From Alkalicoccus saliphilus (GTDB taxonomy: Bacteria > Bacillota > Bacilli > Bacillales > Salisediminibacteriaceae), in assembly GCF_003044065.1 (NCBI RefSeq), contig NZ_PZJJ01000006.1:62001-126000 (forward strand): 64,000 nt of DNA, written 5' to 3'. How positions within the stretch are numbered: the stretch's first letter is position 1; the number at the start of each line of letters is the position of its first letter. Below, in pieces: positions 25,414 through 34,181 of the stretch. Position numbers and translations under genes: made by a program. The notes beneath the pieces were generated by a model that did not search any database, was not told the DNA's origin, and saw only the letters and a list, made by a program, of their open reading frames with translations.

Positions 25414-26677
25414 AGTATTATCGAAAGCTCAGAAAGCTAAATCTATTTCCTCCACTCTCGCAGGTTTTACTCAGGAGGACCGTTCAGCCCTGCTTTTGAC
25501 AATAGCAGATAAGCTTAATGAGAATGCGGCTTATATTCTCCAGGAAAACAGCAGGGATGTGGAACAGGCGAAAAAAAATAAAGTATCCGACGCGCTGATC
25601 GACCGGCTGCGTCTAAACGAGGAGCGCCTCAAAGCGATTACAGAGGCGGTACGCGACATTGCTTCCCTTCCAGATCCGACAGGAGAAATACTCTGGGAAG
25701 AAGACCGGCCAAATGGCCTTCACATTAAACAGGTGCGGGTCCCGATTGGAGTAATAGGAGTAATTTATGAAGCACGCCCGAACGTTACAGTGGATATCTC
25801 TTCACTCGCCCTTAAAACCGGCAATACTGTTCTGCTTCGCGGAAGTTCTTCCACCATACATTCGAATAAGGCGATTACTTCCGTCATTCAGAAAGCTTTG
25901 GAGACGTCAGGTTTTCCTCCTGAAAGTGTCCAGCTTATCGAAAACACAGACCGGACGCTTACTAAATCACTATTTACTGCCAGAGAATATATTGATGTCA
26001 TTATTCCGCGCGGTGGGAAAGCTTTGATCGACACGGTCGTCCGCGAATCGGAAGTACCTGTTATTGAAACCGGTGCTGGGAACTGCCATATTTATATCGA
26101 TGAAAGTGCCGAAGAAAAGCTTGCGCGGACTATTGCTGTCGATGCTAAAGTGCAGAGACCTTCCGTTTGCAACGCGTGCGAAACTTTTCTCATTCATGAA
26201 AGCTGGGCCGAGAGCCATCTTACTGCACTTACTGGCGATCTTCTTTCCCACGGTGTCACCTTGAAGGGTGATGCCACCTCGCGTGCTCTGGACAGCCGGA
26301 TTGAAGCAGCAGAGGATGCGGACTGGGATACTGAATTTTTAGCACTGACTGCAGCTGTGAAAATTGTCTCCGGTGTCCAGGAAGCAGTTTCCCATATTCA
26401 AAAACACGGAACGAAGCATTCCGAGGCTGTCTTAACAGAAACACCGGAAGTTGTTGAAGCGTTTTTCAATCAGGTCGATGCAAGTACGCTGTATCACAAT
26501 GCCTCCACCCGCTTTACTGATGGTTTTGAATTCGGATTTGGTGCTGAAGTCGGTATCAGCACACAAAAACTGCACGCCCGCGGGGCTATGGGACTCCCTG
26601 CTCTAACGACTACCAAATACCTTGTCCAGGGGTCCGGACAGACGAAAGGAAACCTGCCTCTTCACGAAAAACATTAA
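25403..26677 (+). CDS. proA: Glutamate-5-semialdehyde dehydrogenase (gamma-glutamyl phosphate reductase)
   Basis: A 424-residue NADPH enzyme that reduces glutamyl-5-phosphate to the semialdehyde, which cyclises to pyrroline-5-carboxylate. It has the aldehyde dehydrogenase fold: VPIGVIGVIYEARPNVTVD (about 114-132), IPRGGKALI, and the catalytic cysteine in VQRPSVCNACET. The start overlaps the end of proB and has AAAGGAAG. Length and motifs are normal. No proC is nearby, so the last proline step must be encoded elsewhere. No strong terminator separates it from typA, which has its own -10 element. Confidence 0.95.
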   Translation: MQNEVLSKAQKAKSISSTLAGFTQEDRSALLLTIADKLNENAAYILQENSRDVEQAKKNKVSDALIDRLRLNEERLKAITEAVRDIASLPDPTGEILWEEDRPNGLHIKQVRVPIGVIGVIYEARPNVTVDISSLALKTGNTVLLRGSSSTIHSNKAITSVIQKALETSGFPPESVQLIENTDRTLTKSLFTAREYIDVIIPRGGKALIDTVVRESEVPVIETGAGNCHIYIDESAEEKLARTIAVDAKVQRPSVCNACETFLIHESWAESHLTALTGDLLSHGVTLKGDATSRALDSRIEAAEDADWDTEFLALTAAVKIVSGVQEAVSHIQKHGTKHSEAVLTETPEVVEAFFNQVDASTLYHNASTRFTDGFEFGFGAEVGISTQKLHARGAMGLPALTTTKYLVQGSGQTKGNLPLHEKH

Positions 26678-26705
26678 AAATCGTGCAGGATCTTCTCTTT
26701 TATGC

Positions 26706-26711
26706 TATAAT
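26706..26711 (+). promoter_or_regulatory. Probable -10 element of typA
   Basis: TATAAT lies 43 bp before the typA ATG, preceded by TGC (an extended -10-like context). No convincing -35 was found. Confidence 0.45.
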
Positions 26712-26753
26712 GGATAAGATGTAATCCCATAGAAGACAGGAGCGTTTTAACGA

Positions 26754-28592
26754 ATGAGCGTACGAAACGATGTAAGAAATATTGCCATTATTGCCCACGT
26801 AGACCACGGTAAAACCACGCTGGTTGATGAACTGCTAAAACAGTCAGGAACTTTCAGTGAACACGAACAAGTAGCAGAGCGCGCGATGGACAATAATGAT
26901 ATTGAAAAAGAACGCGGTATCACGATCCTCGCAAAAAATACAGCTGTAAAATATGAAGACAAGCGGATCAACATTCTCGACACTCCCGGCCACGCGGATT
27001 TCGGCGGCGAGGTTGAGCGTATCCTGAAAATGGTGGATGGCGTCCTCCTTGTCGTTGATGCTTTTGAAGGCTGTATGCCGCAGACGCGTTTCGTATTGAA
27101 AAAAGCTCTGGAGCAGAAACTTACTCCGGTAGTTGTTGTTAATAAAATCGACCGTCCGATGGCCCGTCCTTCCGAAGTAGTGGACGAAGTGCTTGATCTA
27201 TTTATAGAGCTTGATGCCGATGAAGATCAGCTGGATTTCCCGGTTGTGTATACGTCTGCAGTGAACGGAACAGCCAGTCTGAAAGATGATGTGCAGGACG
27301 ACAATATGTCGGTTGTCTTTAAGACAGTCGTAGATAACGTCCCTGCTCCTGAAGACAACTCTACGGAACCGTTCCAGTTCCAGGTGACGATGCTTGATTA
27401 CAATGACTACCTGGGACGTATTGGTGTAGGAAGAGTCTTCCGCGGCACCGTGAAAAAAGGCGACCAGGCGGTACTTCTTAAAAGAGACGGCACCGAAAAA
27501 AACTTCCGCATTACGAAAATGTTCGGCTTTTTCGGCCTGAAGAAGGAAGAAATCAGTGAAGCGCAGCCAGGTGATCTTATTGCCCTTTCAGGAGTCGAGG
27601 ATATTATGGTCGGTGACACCATCTGCCCTCCTGAGCATCCTGAACCGATGCAGCATGTGCGAATTGATGAACCGACGCTGCAGATGACGTTTCTCGTTAA
27701 TAACAGCCCGTTTGCAGGACGCGAAGGCGATCACGTAACAAGCCGTAAAATTGAAGCGCGCCTGCTGACACAGGTGGAAACAGATGTCAGTCTGCGTGTA
27801 GAACCAACTTCTTCACCGGACGCGTGGACCGTTTCCGGACGCGGGGAGCTCCACCTTTCCATTTTGATTGAAAACCTCCGCCGTGAAGGATTTGAGCTTC
27901 AAGTATCCAAACCTGAAGTAATCATCAAGGAAGTTGACGGCGTACAGTGTGAGCCTTTTGAAAGTGTACAGGTGGATGTTCCCGAGGAATACACCGGCTC
28001 TGTTATGGAATCACTCGGCGACCGTAAAGGCGAGATGATGAACATGATCAACAAAGGAGACGGCCAGGTACGACTCGAGTTCCTCGTTCCTTCCCGCGGA
28101 CTGATCGGTTATACGACAGAATTTATGTCCCAGACGAAAGGCTACGGCATACTGAACCATTCCTTTGACAGCTACCGCCCTAGAGCCCAGGGTCACGTCG
28201 GCGGCCGACGACAGGGTGTTCTCGTGTCGATGGAAACTGCCAAGGCTACTGGATATGGTATGCTGCAGGTGGAAGACCGCGGTACGCTCTTCGTAGAGCC
28301 GGGTACCGATATATACGAAGGAATGATTGTTGGAGAGCATAACCGCGATAATGATCTCACTGTCAATATTACGAAAATGAAAGCTCAGACTAATATCCGC
28401 TCTGCAACAAAAGAGCAGACAGTTACTATGAAGCGCCCGCGTGTTCTGACGCTGGAAGAAGCGCTCGAGTATCTTAATGACGATGAATACTGTGAAGTTA
28501 CACCGGAATCTATTCGACTCCGTAAAAAAATTCTTGATAAAAGCATGCGTGAGCGCGAAGAAAAACGCCGCAAGCTGTCAGCTAAAAATTAA
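26754..28592 (+). CDS. typA: Ribosome-associated translational GTPase TypA/BipA
   Basis: A 612-residue EF-G-like GTPase that binds 70S ribosomes and helps ribosome assembly and adaptation, especially in the cold. The P-loop is AHVDHGKTT (14-22), followed by [11 protein letters not shown] (switch I), [16 protein letters not shown] (G3) and NKIDRP (G4). Then come a beta-barrel domain, domain III, domain V and the TypA-specific C-terminal domain ([24 protein letters not shown]-like region, [16 protein letters not shown]). It lacks domain IV of EF-G, as is usual for the family. GACAGGAG precedes the ATG. It is monocistronic, with a strong terminator. Confidence 0.97.
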   Translation: MSVRNDVRNIAIIAHVDHGKTTLVDELLKQSGTFSEHEQVAERAMDNNDIEKERGITILAKNTAVKYEDKRINILDTPGHADFGGEVERILKMVDGVLLVVDAFEGCMPQTRFVLKKALEQKLTPVVVVNKIDRPMARPSEVVDEVLDLFIELDADEDQLDFPVVYTSAVNGTASLKDDVQDDNMSVVFKTVVDNVPAPEDNSTEPFQFQVTMLDYNDYLGRIGVGRVFRGTVKKGDQAVLLKRDGTEKNFRITKMFGFFGLKKEEISEAQPGDLIALSGVEDIMVGDTICPPEHPEPMQHVRIDEPTLQMTFLVNNSPFAGREGDHVTSRKIEARLLTQVETDVSLRVEPTSSPDAWTVSGRGELHLSILIENLRREGFELQVSKPEVIIKEVDGVQCEPFESVQVDVPEEYTGSVMESLGDRKGEMMNMINKGDGQVRLEFLVPSRGLIGYTTEFMSQTKGYGILNHSFDSYRPRAQGHVGGRRQGVLVSMETAKATGYGMLQVEDRGTLFVEPGTDIYEGMIVGEHNRDNDLTVNITKMKAQTNIRSATKEQTVTMKRPRVLTLEEALEYLNDDEYCEVTPESIRLRKKILDKSMREREEKRRKLSAKN

Positions 28593-28598
28593 TTATAC

Positions 28599-28637
28599 AA
28601 AAACGCCGGGAGAGAAATCTCCGGCGTTTTTTTGTAT
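28599..28637 (+). terminator. Terminator of typA
   Basis: AAAACGCCGGGAGA, a GAAA loop and TCTCCGGCGTTTT with a T7 run. Repeat copy R1 begins three bases beyond the T run. Confidence 0.9.
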
Positions 28638-28639
28638 AA

Positions 28640-28791
28640 GGCTCTGTTAAAGCTCCGGGTTGTTTTTGAAAGTTGCCTGCGGCTCTTTACACCTGCCGCG
28701 GAGAAAGCATGCGGCCTACCCGAAAATCTCCTCCACGGCAGGACGGTCAGCGAAGTTTTCTCCAACCGTCAACAGCGAACTTTAACATAGC
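28640..28791 (+). mobile_element. MITE-like repeat element, copy R1 (152 bp)
   Basis: It begins GGCTCTGTTAAAGCTCC and GGTTGTTTTTG, and ends CAACAGCGAACTTTAACATAGC, so the outer 12 bp are inverted repeats. It is bounded by a perfect 9-bp direct repeat TTTGTATAA (28631-28639 and 28792-28800), the mark of target duplication. Inside, CTGCCGCGGAG and CTCCACGGCAG form an internal inverted repeat. No open frame of note is present. This is the best preserved short copy. Confidence 0.8.
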
Positions 28792-28836
28792 TTTGTATAA
28801 AACTTATTATATAATTATTACAAACGAACTATTCCT

Positions 28837-29544
28837 TCATAAACTGAATTCCTCCATCGCTGAGGCCGTTTCCTCCTCGAGTACACCTATGTATTTAAGC
28901 GTCACGCTGTGCGAGGAATGATTAAAGAGCTCCTGGAGAAAGGATGCATCCCCATACCTTTTATAAAAGTGATATCCAAATGTTTTACGCAGCGTATGAG
29001 CGCCAACTTTCTGCAGGCCGGCCTGCTCTGCAGCAGATTTGAGTATTTTATTCGCACGGTCTCTTTGAAGCGGTTTTTTCGTTTTACTGGAGGAGAATAA
29101 ATATTCCTCATTTTCCATCGAAGCTGTATACGTAAAGATTTTGTTTCGAAGAGATTTATTAAGCGGCACTCTTGTTCCATTCTTCTTCGTAAAAAGCTCT
29201 TTTTTTCCTCTGACATCACCCGCTGTTAACTGAAGCATTTCCCCTAAAGCTAAGCCTGTGTTTATTCCAAAATCAAATAAAAATAAATCCCTTGGGGCAG
29301 TCAGCATTCTTTTCATCGATTCAATCTGAGCAGTGCTTTTTAAAGGATCTATCGGCCGTGCCCCCATAGCAAGCAGCGCCTGAAAATCAGATTTAAGTTT
29401 TTCGGGCCTTCCGCCTGTTTTTTTCAGATGCGAGAGTCTCGCAATTCTGGCTTCGACTTCTTCTTTACCGAGTTTATTTTCGAGACGGCTGTACTCTTCT
29501 TCGGAAAGAAAAATTCCTTTCTCTGCCTTCCTGTTTTTGATCAT
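28837..29544 (-). CDS. Tyrosine recombinase/integrase-like protein lacking catalytic Arg I
   Basis: A 235-residue protein from ATG 29544, which has GGGAGGAG four bases upstream; the longer frame to 29577 has none. The C-terminal half is a phage-integrase catalytic domain: a lysine in TKKNGTRVPL (about 120), H183-x-x-R186 in HTLRKTFGYHFY, H209 in LFNHSSHS, and nucleophile Y218 in TLKYIG. The first arginine, expected in TGLR-x-SE, is replaced: FGINTGLALGEML has A99 there. It may be inactive for strand cleavage or serve as a DNA-binding regulator. It is a lone gene with no element around it, and its leader carries the repeats at 29572-29649. Confidence 0.75.
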   Translation of the reverse strand: MIKNRKAEKGIFLSEEEYSRLENKLGKEEVEARIARLSHLKKTGGRPEKLKSDFQALLAMGARPIDPLKSTAQIESMKRMLTAPRDLFLFDFGINTGLALGEMLQLTAGDVRGKKELFTKKNGTRVPLNKSLRNKIFTYTASMENEEYLFSSSKTKKPLQRDRANKILKSAAEQAGLQKVGAHTLRKTFGYHFYKRYGDASFLQELFNHSSHSVTLKYIGVLEEETASAMEEFSL

Positions 29545-29571
29545 TAGGCTCCTCCCATAATAATACAGAAT

Positions 29572-29649
29572 ACTCATTTAGTATTATAAACTCAACATAA
29601 GAAGTAATCAAATTTTATCAACAATACTAAATGAGTTCTTAGTATTATA
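29572..29649. repeat. Inverted and direct repeats in the leader of the recombinase gene
   Basis: ACTCATTTAGTATT (29572-29585) and AATACTAAATGAGT (29623-29636) are a perfect 14-bp inverted repeat 37 bp apart. TTAGTATTATA occurs as a direct repeat at 29578-29588 and 29639-29649. All lie between the divergent recombinase and DCC-protein genes, so they may be binding or crossover sites for the recombinase-like protein or simple operators. Confidence 0.65.
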
Positions 29650-29710
29650 TCTCTGTTTCGGTTTTGTTTACCTCTTCTTCAGGTAAAGATAAGCAGGAGG
29701 TGTTTTTATT

Positions 29711-30106
29711 GTGAAGCATATTGTTTTATTTGACGGTATCTGCAACTTATGTGACTGGAGCGTGCAGTTTATAATAAAAAGAGACCCTGGAGCTGAATTC
29801 ACTTTCGCCTCTCTGCAGAGCAGTAAAGGAAAGGAACTGCGGGAAGCTTTTCACGTTCCTGAAGCTCTCGACAGCGTTGTCTTTATACGTTCTGATGGTC
29901 AGGTCTTTACAGAATCAGATGCTGCGCTTGAAATCTGCAGGAAACTCAACGGCCCTGTGAAGCTACTGCAGGTGTTTTATATCTTCCCGCGGCCTGTTAG
30001 AAATATGCTCTATAACGCAGCTGCCCGCAGACGCTACCGTATTTTCGGCAAAAAAGAAGCATGCCGTATTCCTTCAAAAGAAGAAGCGGCACGCTTTCTG
30101 GATTAA
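29711..30106 (+). CDS. DCC family thiol-disulfide oxidoreductase (DUF393, YuxK-like)
   Basis: A 131-residue protein with the family signature VLFDGICNLCDWSVQF: D-G-x-C-x-x-C near the N-terminus gives the DCC name and a thioredoxin-like redox pair. The central part (FASLQSSKGKELREAF) and LLQVFYIFPRPVRNMLYNAAARRRYRIFGKKEAC are also typical. The second cysteine group near the end (EACRIP) is common in the family. Substrates are unknown. The start is GTG 29711 with AGGAGGTG upstream. The stop overlaps the stop of the convergent BtuF-like gene by four bases. Confidence 0.88.
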   Translation: MKHIVLFDGICNLCDWSVQFIIKRDPGAEFTFASLQSSKGKELREAFHVPEALDSVVFIRSDGQVFTESDAALEICRKLNGPVKLLQVFYIFPRPVRNMLYNAAARRRYRIFGKKEACRIPSKEEAARFLD

Positions 30107-30924
30107 ATATTTAATATAGTGTCTTCCTTTCCGTCGGGTTCCGGAAAGATATCCGGGTGAAGCAGGTAAGCTGCTTCTGCCAGTCCGATAAGAAGCCTCG
30201 GAGACGGCCTGCAGTAATATGGTTCTTCAAGAATATGAATCTGATCTTCTCTGACTGCTTTCATTTCTGACCAGCCCGGTCTTTTTCTTATTACTTTTGG
30301 ATTCACTTTATTTTTCCTTACGCCGACCCAGGCAGCCAGAATGTAGTCAGGATCTCTATGCAGCACTTCTTCCCACGTAGTTTGTACGCTTGCCTGATCA
30401 ACATCATTAAAAATATTTACAGCTCCTGCGAGTTCTCCCATTTCTGTAAGCCAGTTCTTTTTTCCGGGAGTAAATATCGGCTTTGGCCACCATTCCCAGT
30501 AGATTCGCTTTTTATATTCCACCCGGCTGGAAAGTGTGTGGTATTTATCAATAAAACGAAGAAAAGCATTCTTTAGCTCCCTGCCTTTTTCCGGACTGCC
30601 TGCATCCCGGCATATATTTTCAAGAATATAACCGATATCAGTTAACGTTTCCGGATTTTCCACGATCGTGTATGGAATGTTTCTTTCTTTCATCTGTTCA
30701 ATGTTTTTCTCCATACCGGGCACACTTAATGAAGCGTACACGAGATCCGGCTTTAAGTCTTCAAGTTTATCCATGTTGATGTCCAGGTCCGGCCCGAGGC
30801 GCGGCAGCTGCTGGATGCTTTCAGGCCAGTCGGAAAAATCGTCCACTCCTGCTACGGAGTCAATCAACCCGGCATAAGCCAGCAGTTCTGTATTACTTGG
30901 ACAGATGGAAATAATTTTCATCAT
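30103..30924 (-). CDS. BtuF-like substrate-binding fold protein without signal peptide
   Basis: A 273-residue protein with the class III periplasmic-binding fold used for cobalamin and iron-siderophore transport: IISICPSNTELLAYAGLIDSVAGVDDFSDWP at the start, DLDINMDKLEDLKPDLVYAS in the first lobe, a long linking helix (about 95-135), and the second lobe with GELAGAVNIFNDV and DPDYILAAWVG. It starts directly with the first beta strand, with no lipoprotein or secretion signal and no alternative upstream start, so it is predicted to be cytosolic. No ABC permease or ATPase gene is near. Binding of corrinoid is possible, but the role is unknown. Confidence 0.75.
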   Translation of the reverse strand: MMKIISICPSNTELLAYAGLIDSVAGVDDFSDWPESIQQLPRLGPDLDINMDKLEDLKPDLVYASLSVPGMEKNIEQMKERNIPYTIVENPETLTDIGYILENICRDAGSPEKGRELKNAFLRFIDKYHTLSSRVEYKKRIYWEWWPKPIFTPGKKNWLTEMGELAGAVNIFNDVDQASVQTTWEEVLHRDPDYILAAWVGVRKNKVNPKVIRKRPGWSEMKAVREDQIHILEEPYYCRPSPRLLIGLAEAAYLLHPDIFPEPDGKEDTILNI

Positions 30925-31057
30925 GCAGCCCCCTTATATTATTCGCTGTGTTAAAGCACTGTTGAAGTCCGTAGATTAAGAAGTAGTTCTGCTTAGCAGG
31001 AGTCTCAATAAAACCGGTGGCATAGCAGAGGCACCTGCAAAAGGCGTGAAGCAGAAC

Positions 31058-31921
31058 TTATACTTTAATCAGGCCATACCCGGCAAGTATTTCCGGGCTT
31101 CGACCACCTTCAGCAGGAAGCTCCGTTTCCGTTTCAGCTATGCTGCGGACAGCTTCGATATTCGTTTCGATAGTGACAAGTTCCCTGCTGATTTTTACTG
31201 ATTCTTCCCCGGCCTCAAGTTTCTTTTTATACCGCTTGAAAAGAGGATCCAGTTCCGGCAGTTTTTTATAAAGTTCTTCGATGGAACCGTACTGTTTGAT
31301 CAGAGGGAGAGCAGATTTCTCGCCGACACCCGGGCACCCGGGTATATTGTCGCTTGGGTCTCCGAGCAGCGCTTTCACTTCTATCCATTGTGCAGGTGCA
31401 ATCCCGTATTCCTCCCGAAAATCTTTTTCTGTAAAATGATATTCCTTTTTTTTCTTCATAAACAGCTGGTCTGTAGATTCTGACAACAGTTGAAACAAGT
31501 CGCGGTCATTGCTGTATATATACGACCGGCCGCCTGTAAAATGGGTGCTGAATGTACCAATGATATCGTCTGCTTCATAGCCATCCACCTGCAGCTGATG
31601 AATACCGAGTTCTTTCAGGATTTCAGAAACCAGGTGATACTGGTCGATCAGTGGTTCCGGGAGATCCTGCCTCTGGGCTTTGTAAAAAGCATGCTCCTGA
31701 TTTCGCAGGGTATCTTTTCTTTTACCGTCCCATGCTACTGACATATTCGTTGCGCCAAGTTTTCCTTCCAGCTGATTCAGCTTGGCAAAAAAGACCCGGG
31801 CAGCGTTTATATATCTCCCCTCCTGATTTTTCGGCAGGCTTTCCGGCTCTTTTCCGTAGGCTGTAGCAAAATAGGCTCTGCTTAAAAGATTAAATCCGTC
31901 TATTAGTACGAAATGTTTCAT
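31058..31921 (-). CDS. 5'-3' exonuclease (Pol I N-terminal-domain type, YpcP-like)
   Basis: A 287-residue stand-alone flap-endonuclease-type 5'-3' exonuclease, homologous to the N-terminal domain of DNA polymerase I and to B. subtilis YpcP (ExoR-type), involved in removal of RNA primers and flaps. The metal-binding acidic residues are in LIDGFNLLSRAYF, VDGYEADDIIGTF and YSNDRDLFQLL. The helix-hairpin-helix DNA-binding motif is DPSDNIPGCPGVGEKSALPLI. No polymerase domain follows. The gene stands alone, with 136 bp to the next gene upstream on the same strand. Confidence 0.9.
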   Translation of the reverse strand: MKHFVLIDGFNLLSRAYFATAYGKEPESLPKNQEGRYINAARVFFAKLNQLEGKLGATNMSVAWDGKRKDTLRNQEHAFYKAQRQDLPEPLIDQYHLVSEILKELGIHQLQVDGYEADDIIGTFSTHFTGGRSYIYSNDRDLFQLLSESTDQLFMKKKKEYHFTEKDFREEYGIAPAQWIEVKALLGDPSDNIPGCPGVGEKSALPLIKQYGSIEELYKKLPELDPLFKRYKKKLEAGEESVKISRELVTIETNIEAVRSIAETETELPAEGGRSPEILAGYGLIKV

Positions 31922-32025
31922 ATCTATCCATCCTTTTTATTAACCGGCAGATATACGTCTCCTTAAGCCGCATTGATCCACCGTAATATTTTTATGTAAA
32001 CTAGTTATCGTTCTGCCTGATCTAT

Positions 32026-32523
32026 TTAAAAACTGTCTTTCATCTGAAGCGGCGGATGTTTTACAAGATGTTCAGGAAGTGGAGAAAGTGTATCTACAGC
32101 GGATTGAAGCTCCCGAAGAATATATCCAATCCCCCGGCAATGAAACAACGGATAATTCACCGTTTCTCCTGGAAAAACCTTTTCCAGAAAAGGCCGGTAT
32201 TTTTTCCCGGTAAGTACGGTGATCTTGTCATAATGCAGCAGCTCCTGCATCATCACCTGAATCTGAAGATTTTTCACAGATATGATACTTTCCCTGGAGG
32301 AATGAAAACTTAAATCATAATTTTCTTCCACCTTATCTGACAGCGCTAAAAAACCATGTTTGGCTGAAAGGATGCGGACGTCGGTGCAGAACGTATCAGC
32401 ATAGGCCCGACTTTTTCTATGAAGCGTGCCGGTGTATGCTTCTCCGGCCGGAACCTCCTTTAATTCAGGGTAATCATCCCAGACTTTTTTCCTGCCGCAG
32501 GGAATAATACATAACGAATTCAA
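32026..32523 (-). CDS. DUF6884 domain protein
   Basis: A 165-residue protein beginning NSLCIIPCGRKKVWDDYPE and continuing AGEAYTGTLHRKSRAYADTFCTDVRILSAKHGFLALSDKVEENYDL. The C-G-x-K-K start, the Y-x-G-x-L-x-R-K helix and the LSAKHG turn are the features I associate with DUF6884, a family seen in bacteria, plasmids and phages and distantly like nucleoside-processing enzymes. Activity is unproven. Residues about 90-125 (LHYDKITVLTGKKYRPFLEKVFP) would form the second strand-helix pair. AAAGGAGGA precedes the ATG. Expression is probably monocistronic. Confidence 0.6.
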   Translation of the reverse strand: MNSLCIIPCGRKKVWDDYPELKEVPAGEAYTGTLHRKSRAYADTFCTDVRILSAKHGFLALSDKVEENYDLSFHSSRESIISVKNLQIQVMMQELLHYDKITVLTGKKYRPFLEKVFPGETVNYPLFHCRGIGYILRELQSAVDTLSPLPEHLVKHPPLQMKDSF

Positions 32524-32840
32524 ACAGCATCCTCCTTTTTTTCTATCCTAACACATAAATTATTTTCAGCGGAACGATGAGTTATTTTTAACATACTTCC
32601 CTGTTACAATGTTTTCAGGAGGTATAAATACATAACAGCATCATTTTCATAATTTCCCACACAATATAATTTCCTGACTGGTTTCGAAAGTTCATTCTGC
32701 GGGTTTAATAATAGTAATCATTCTTTCCCGGTTTATTCATACTTTCTCTCCTTCATCCCCTGCCCCTTCCCCGTATACTGATTAGTGATTTCAGGCTCTG
32801 TTTTATTTCTTTCTTCTAAACTTAAAAAGGAGCGAGCATC
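32524..32840. other. 317-bp intergenic region upstream of the patatin gene
   Basis: AT-rich sequence between divergent genes. It contains an AGGAGGTATAAATA motif near 32619 that looks like an orphan ribosome binding site, but no credible open frame follows. No inverted repeats, riboswitch blocks or repeat-family ends were found. Promoters for both flanking genes must lie here, but none could be placed with confidence. Confidence 0.4.
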
Positions 32841-34088
32841 ATGGAACAGTTTAAATTATCTTTTTCAGGCGGTGGTTTCCGGGCAGCCTTTTTTTGTCTC
32901 GGTGCTTACCGCAGACTTGTGGAGCTTGGCGTTCATCAAAATATTAAATTGCTTAGTTCTGTATCCGGGGGCAGTATTACAGCAGCTGTGATCATGATGG
33001 AGCTTGCCGAAAAAGATTTTAAAGACGTATCGGATTTCGATATCCGGGTAACGGAAAAACTTAAAGCTTTTGGCAAAAGTAATTTTCGTAACGTCCTGCT
33101 GCGTCGGGCTGTCCGGCCGAACCTCGGCAACTTCCGGGCCGAACTGCTCCGCGCCCGCAACAGCCGCCTGCTTCCTGAAATGCTCGATGAATATTTGTTT
33201 TACGGTATGCAGCTGACAGAGCTCCCTGAATATCCGGTATGGATCTGCAATGCTACCAATCTGCAGACACTCAAACGGATTTCTTTCAGCAGAACAAAAA
33301 TCTGCGATGAAGTTCTGGGGGACTGTATGAACGTCTCCGGCCTGACCACTGCAGAGGCTGTAGCGGCCTCTTCCGCCTTTCCGGTTATGTTTGAACCGGT
33401 GCATCTTGATCTTAAAAACCGGCCATTTGATAAAATTAAAAAACAATATAAAAATCTTCACCTGACTGATGGAGGAGTTTACGATAACCTTGGATCCGAA
33501 GAACTTTTAGATAAGGGCAGTCGTTACATGATTCTGGACGCTTCTGCCAGACTGAAGGCATGGGATACCGACAAACAGCCTACCTGGCGGGAACGTCAGT
33601 CCAGAATTTTTAATGTAAGTCTGGATCAGGTAGCAGAACTGAGAAAGAAACTAATAAGAAAAGATGACTCGAGAGGTGTCCAGCTTATAAATGTGGAAAC
33701 AATTCGTGAAAATGCAGCTTTTCAGGAAGAATACTGGGGAAGTCGTGGACATACTCTCGATCTGCCGGCTTACCCGGAATTGTATACTGATATTGAAAAG
33801 ATGCTTGCTGCTCTCCGCACAGACCTGGATACGTTCAGTGATATAGAAATACGTACTTTAATGTGGGCAGGGGCTGTCCGGGCGGACCTGGGTATAAAAG
33901 TTCTTTTCAGCGCTGCCGAGATGCCCGCGGATAATAACAGATACGAGGTACCGTTAATCGCCGATTACACAACGAAAGATCTGGAAGTAATACGACTTGC
34001 TCTGCAGCACGGGTGGAAACGAAAAAAACTTGCAGGCTTCTTCCAAAGCAGCCAGCGCAGAACGGGAAAGCTTGATAAAACGTCTTAA
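32841..34088 (+). CDS. Patatin-like phospholipase
   Basis: A 415-residue cytosolic lipid acyl hydrolase of the patatin group. The oxyanion hole is GGGFR (10-14), the nucleophile is S42 in SSVSGGSI (the first glycine of G-x-S-x-G is serine here), and the dyad aspartate is D210 in LTDGGVYDNLG. Between them the helical VRPNLGNFRAELLRARNS region and ICNATNLQTLKRISFS fit the family. The last 150 residues are helical and end in a basic segment. The first motif occurs at the extreme N-terminus, so there is no signal peptide. AAAAGGAGCGAG precedes the ATG. Substrate and role (membrane lipid turnover or defence effector) are not decided. Confidence 0.85.
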   Translation: MEQFKLSFSGGGFRAAFFCLGAYRRLVELGVHQNIKLLSSVSGGSITAAVIMMELAEKDFKDVSDFDIRVTEKLKAFGKSNFRNVLLRRAVRPNLGNFRAELLRARNSRLLPEMLDEYLFYGMQLTELPEYPVWICNATNLQTLKRISFSRTKICDEVLGDCMNVSGLTTAEAVAASSAFPVMFEPVHLDLKNRPFDKIKKQYKNLHLTDGGVYDNLGSEELLDKGSRYMILDASARLKAWDTDKQPTWRERQSRIFNVSLDQVAELRKKLIRKDDSRGVQLINVETIRENAAFQEEYWGSRGHTLDLPAYPELYTDIEKMLAALRTDLDTFSDIEIRTLMWAGAVRADLGIKVLFSAAEMPADNNRYEVPLIADYTTKDLEVIRLALQHGWKRKKLAGFFQSSQRRTGKLDKTS

Positions 34089-34114
34089 AAATCCGGATTA
34101 TTGATTTTACACGT

Positions 34115-34162
34115 AAAAAAACACCTTCAGGTGAATGACGTATCTTCCTGAAGGTGTTTTTT
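34115..34162. terminator. Bidirectional terminator between patatin and aminotransferase genes
   Basis: AAAAACACCTTCAGG and CCTGAAGGTGTTTTT form a 15-bp perfect stem with A/T runs on both sides, between convergent genes. Confidence 0.85.
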
Positions 34163-34181
34163 ACTTTTCACATTGATTAAT

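Noticed and set aside
30940-31057. A fifth copy of the dispersed repeat, from GCTGTGTTAAAGCACTGTTG at about 30945
   Set aside because: Only one end resembles the family; the interior and the other end (TATACTTTAATCAG, inside the exonuclease gene end) do not match well, and no 9-bp flanks were found.
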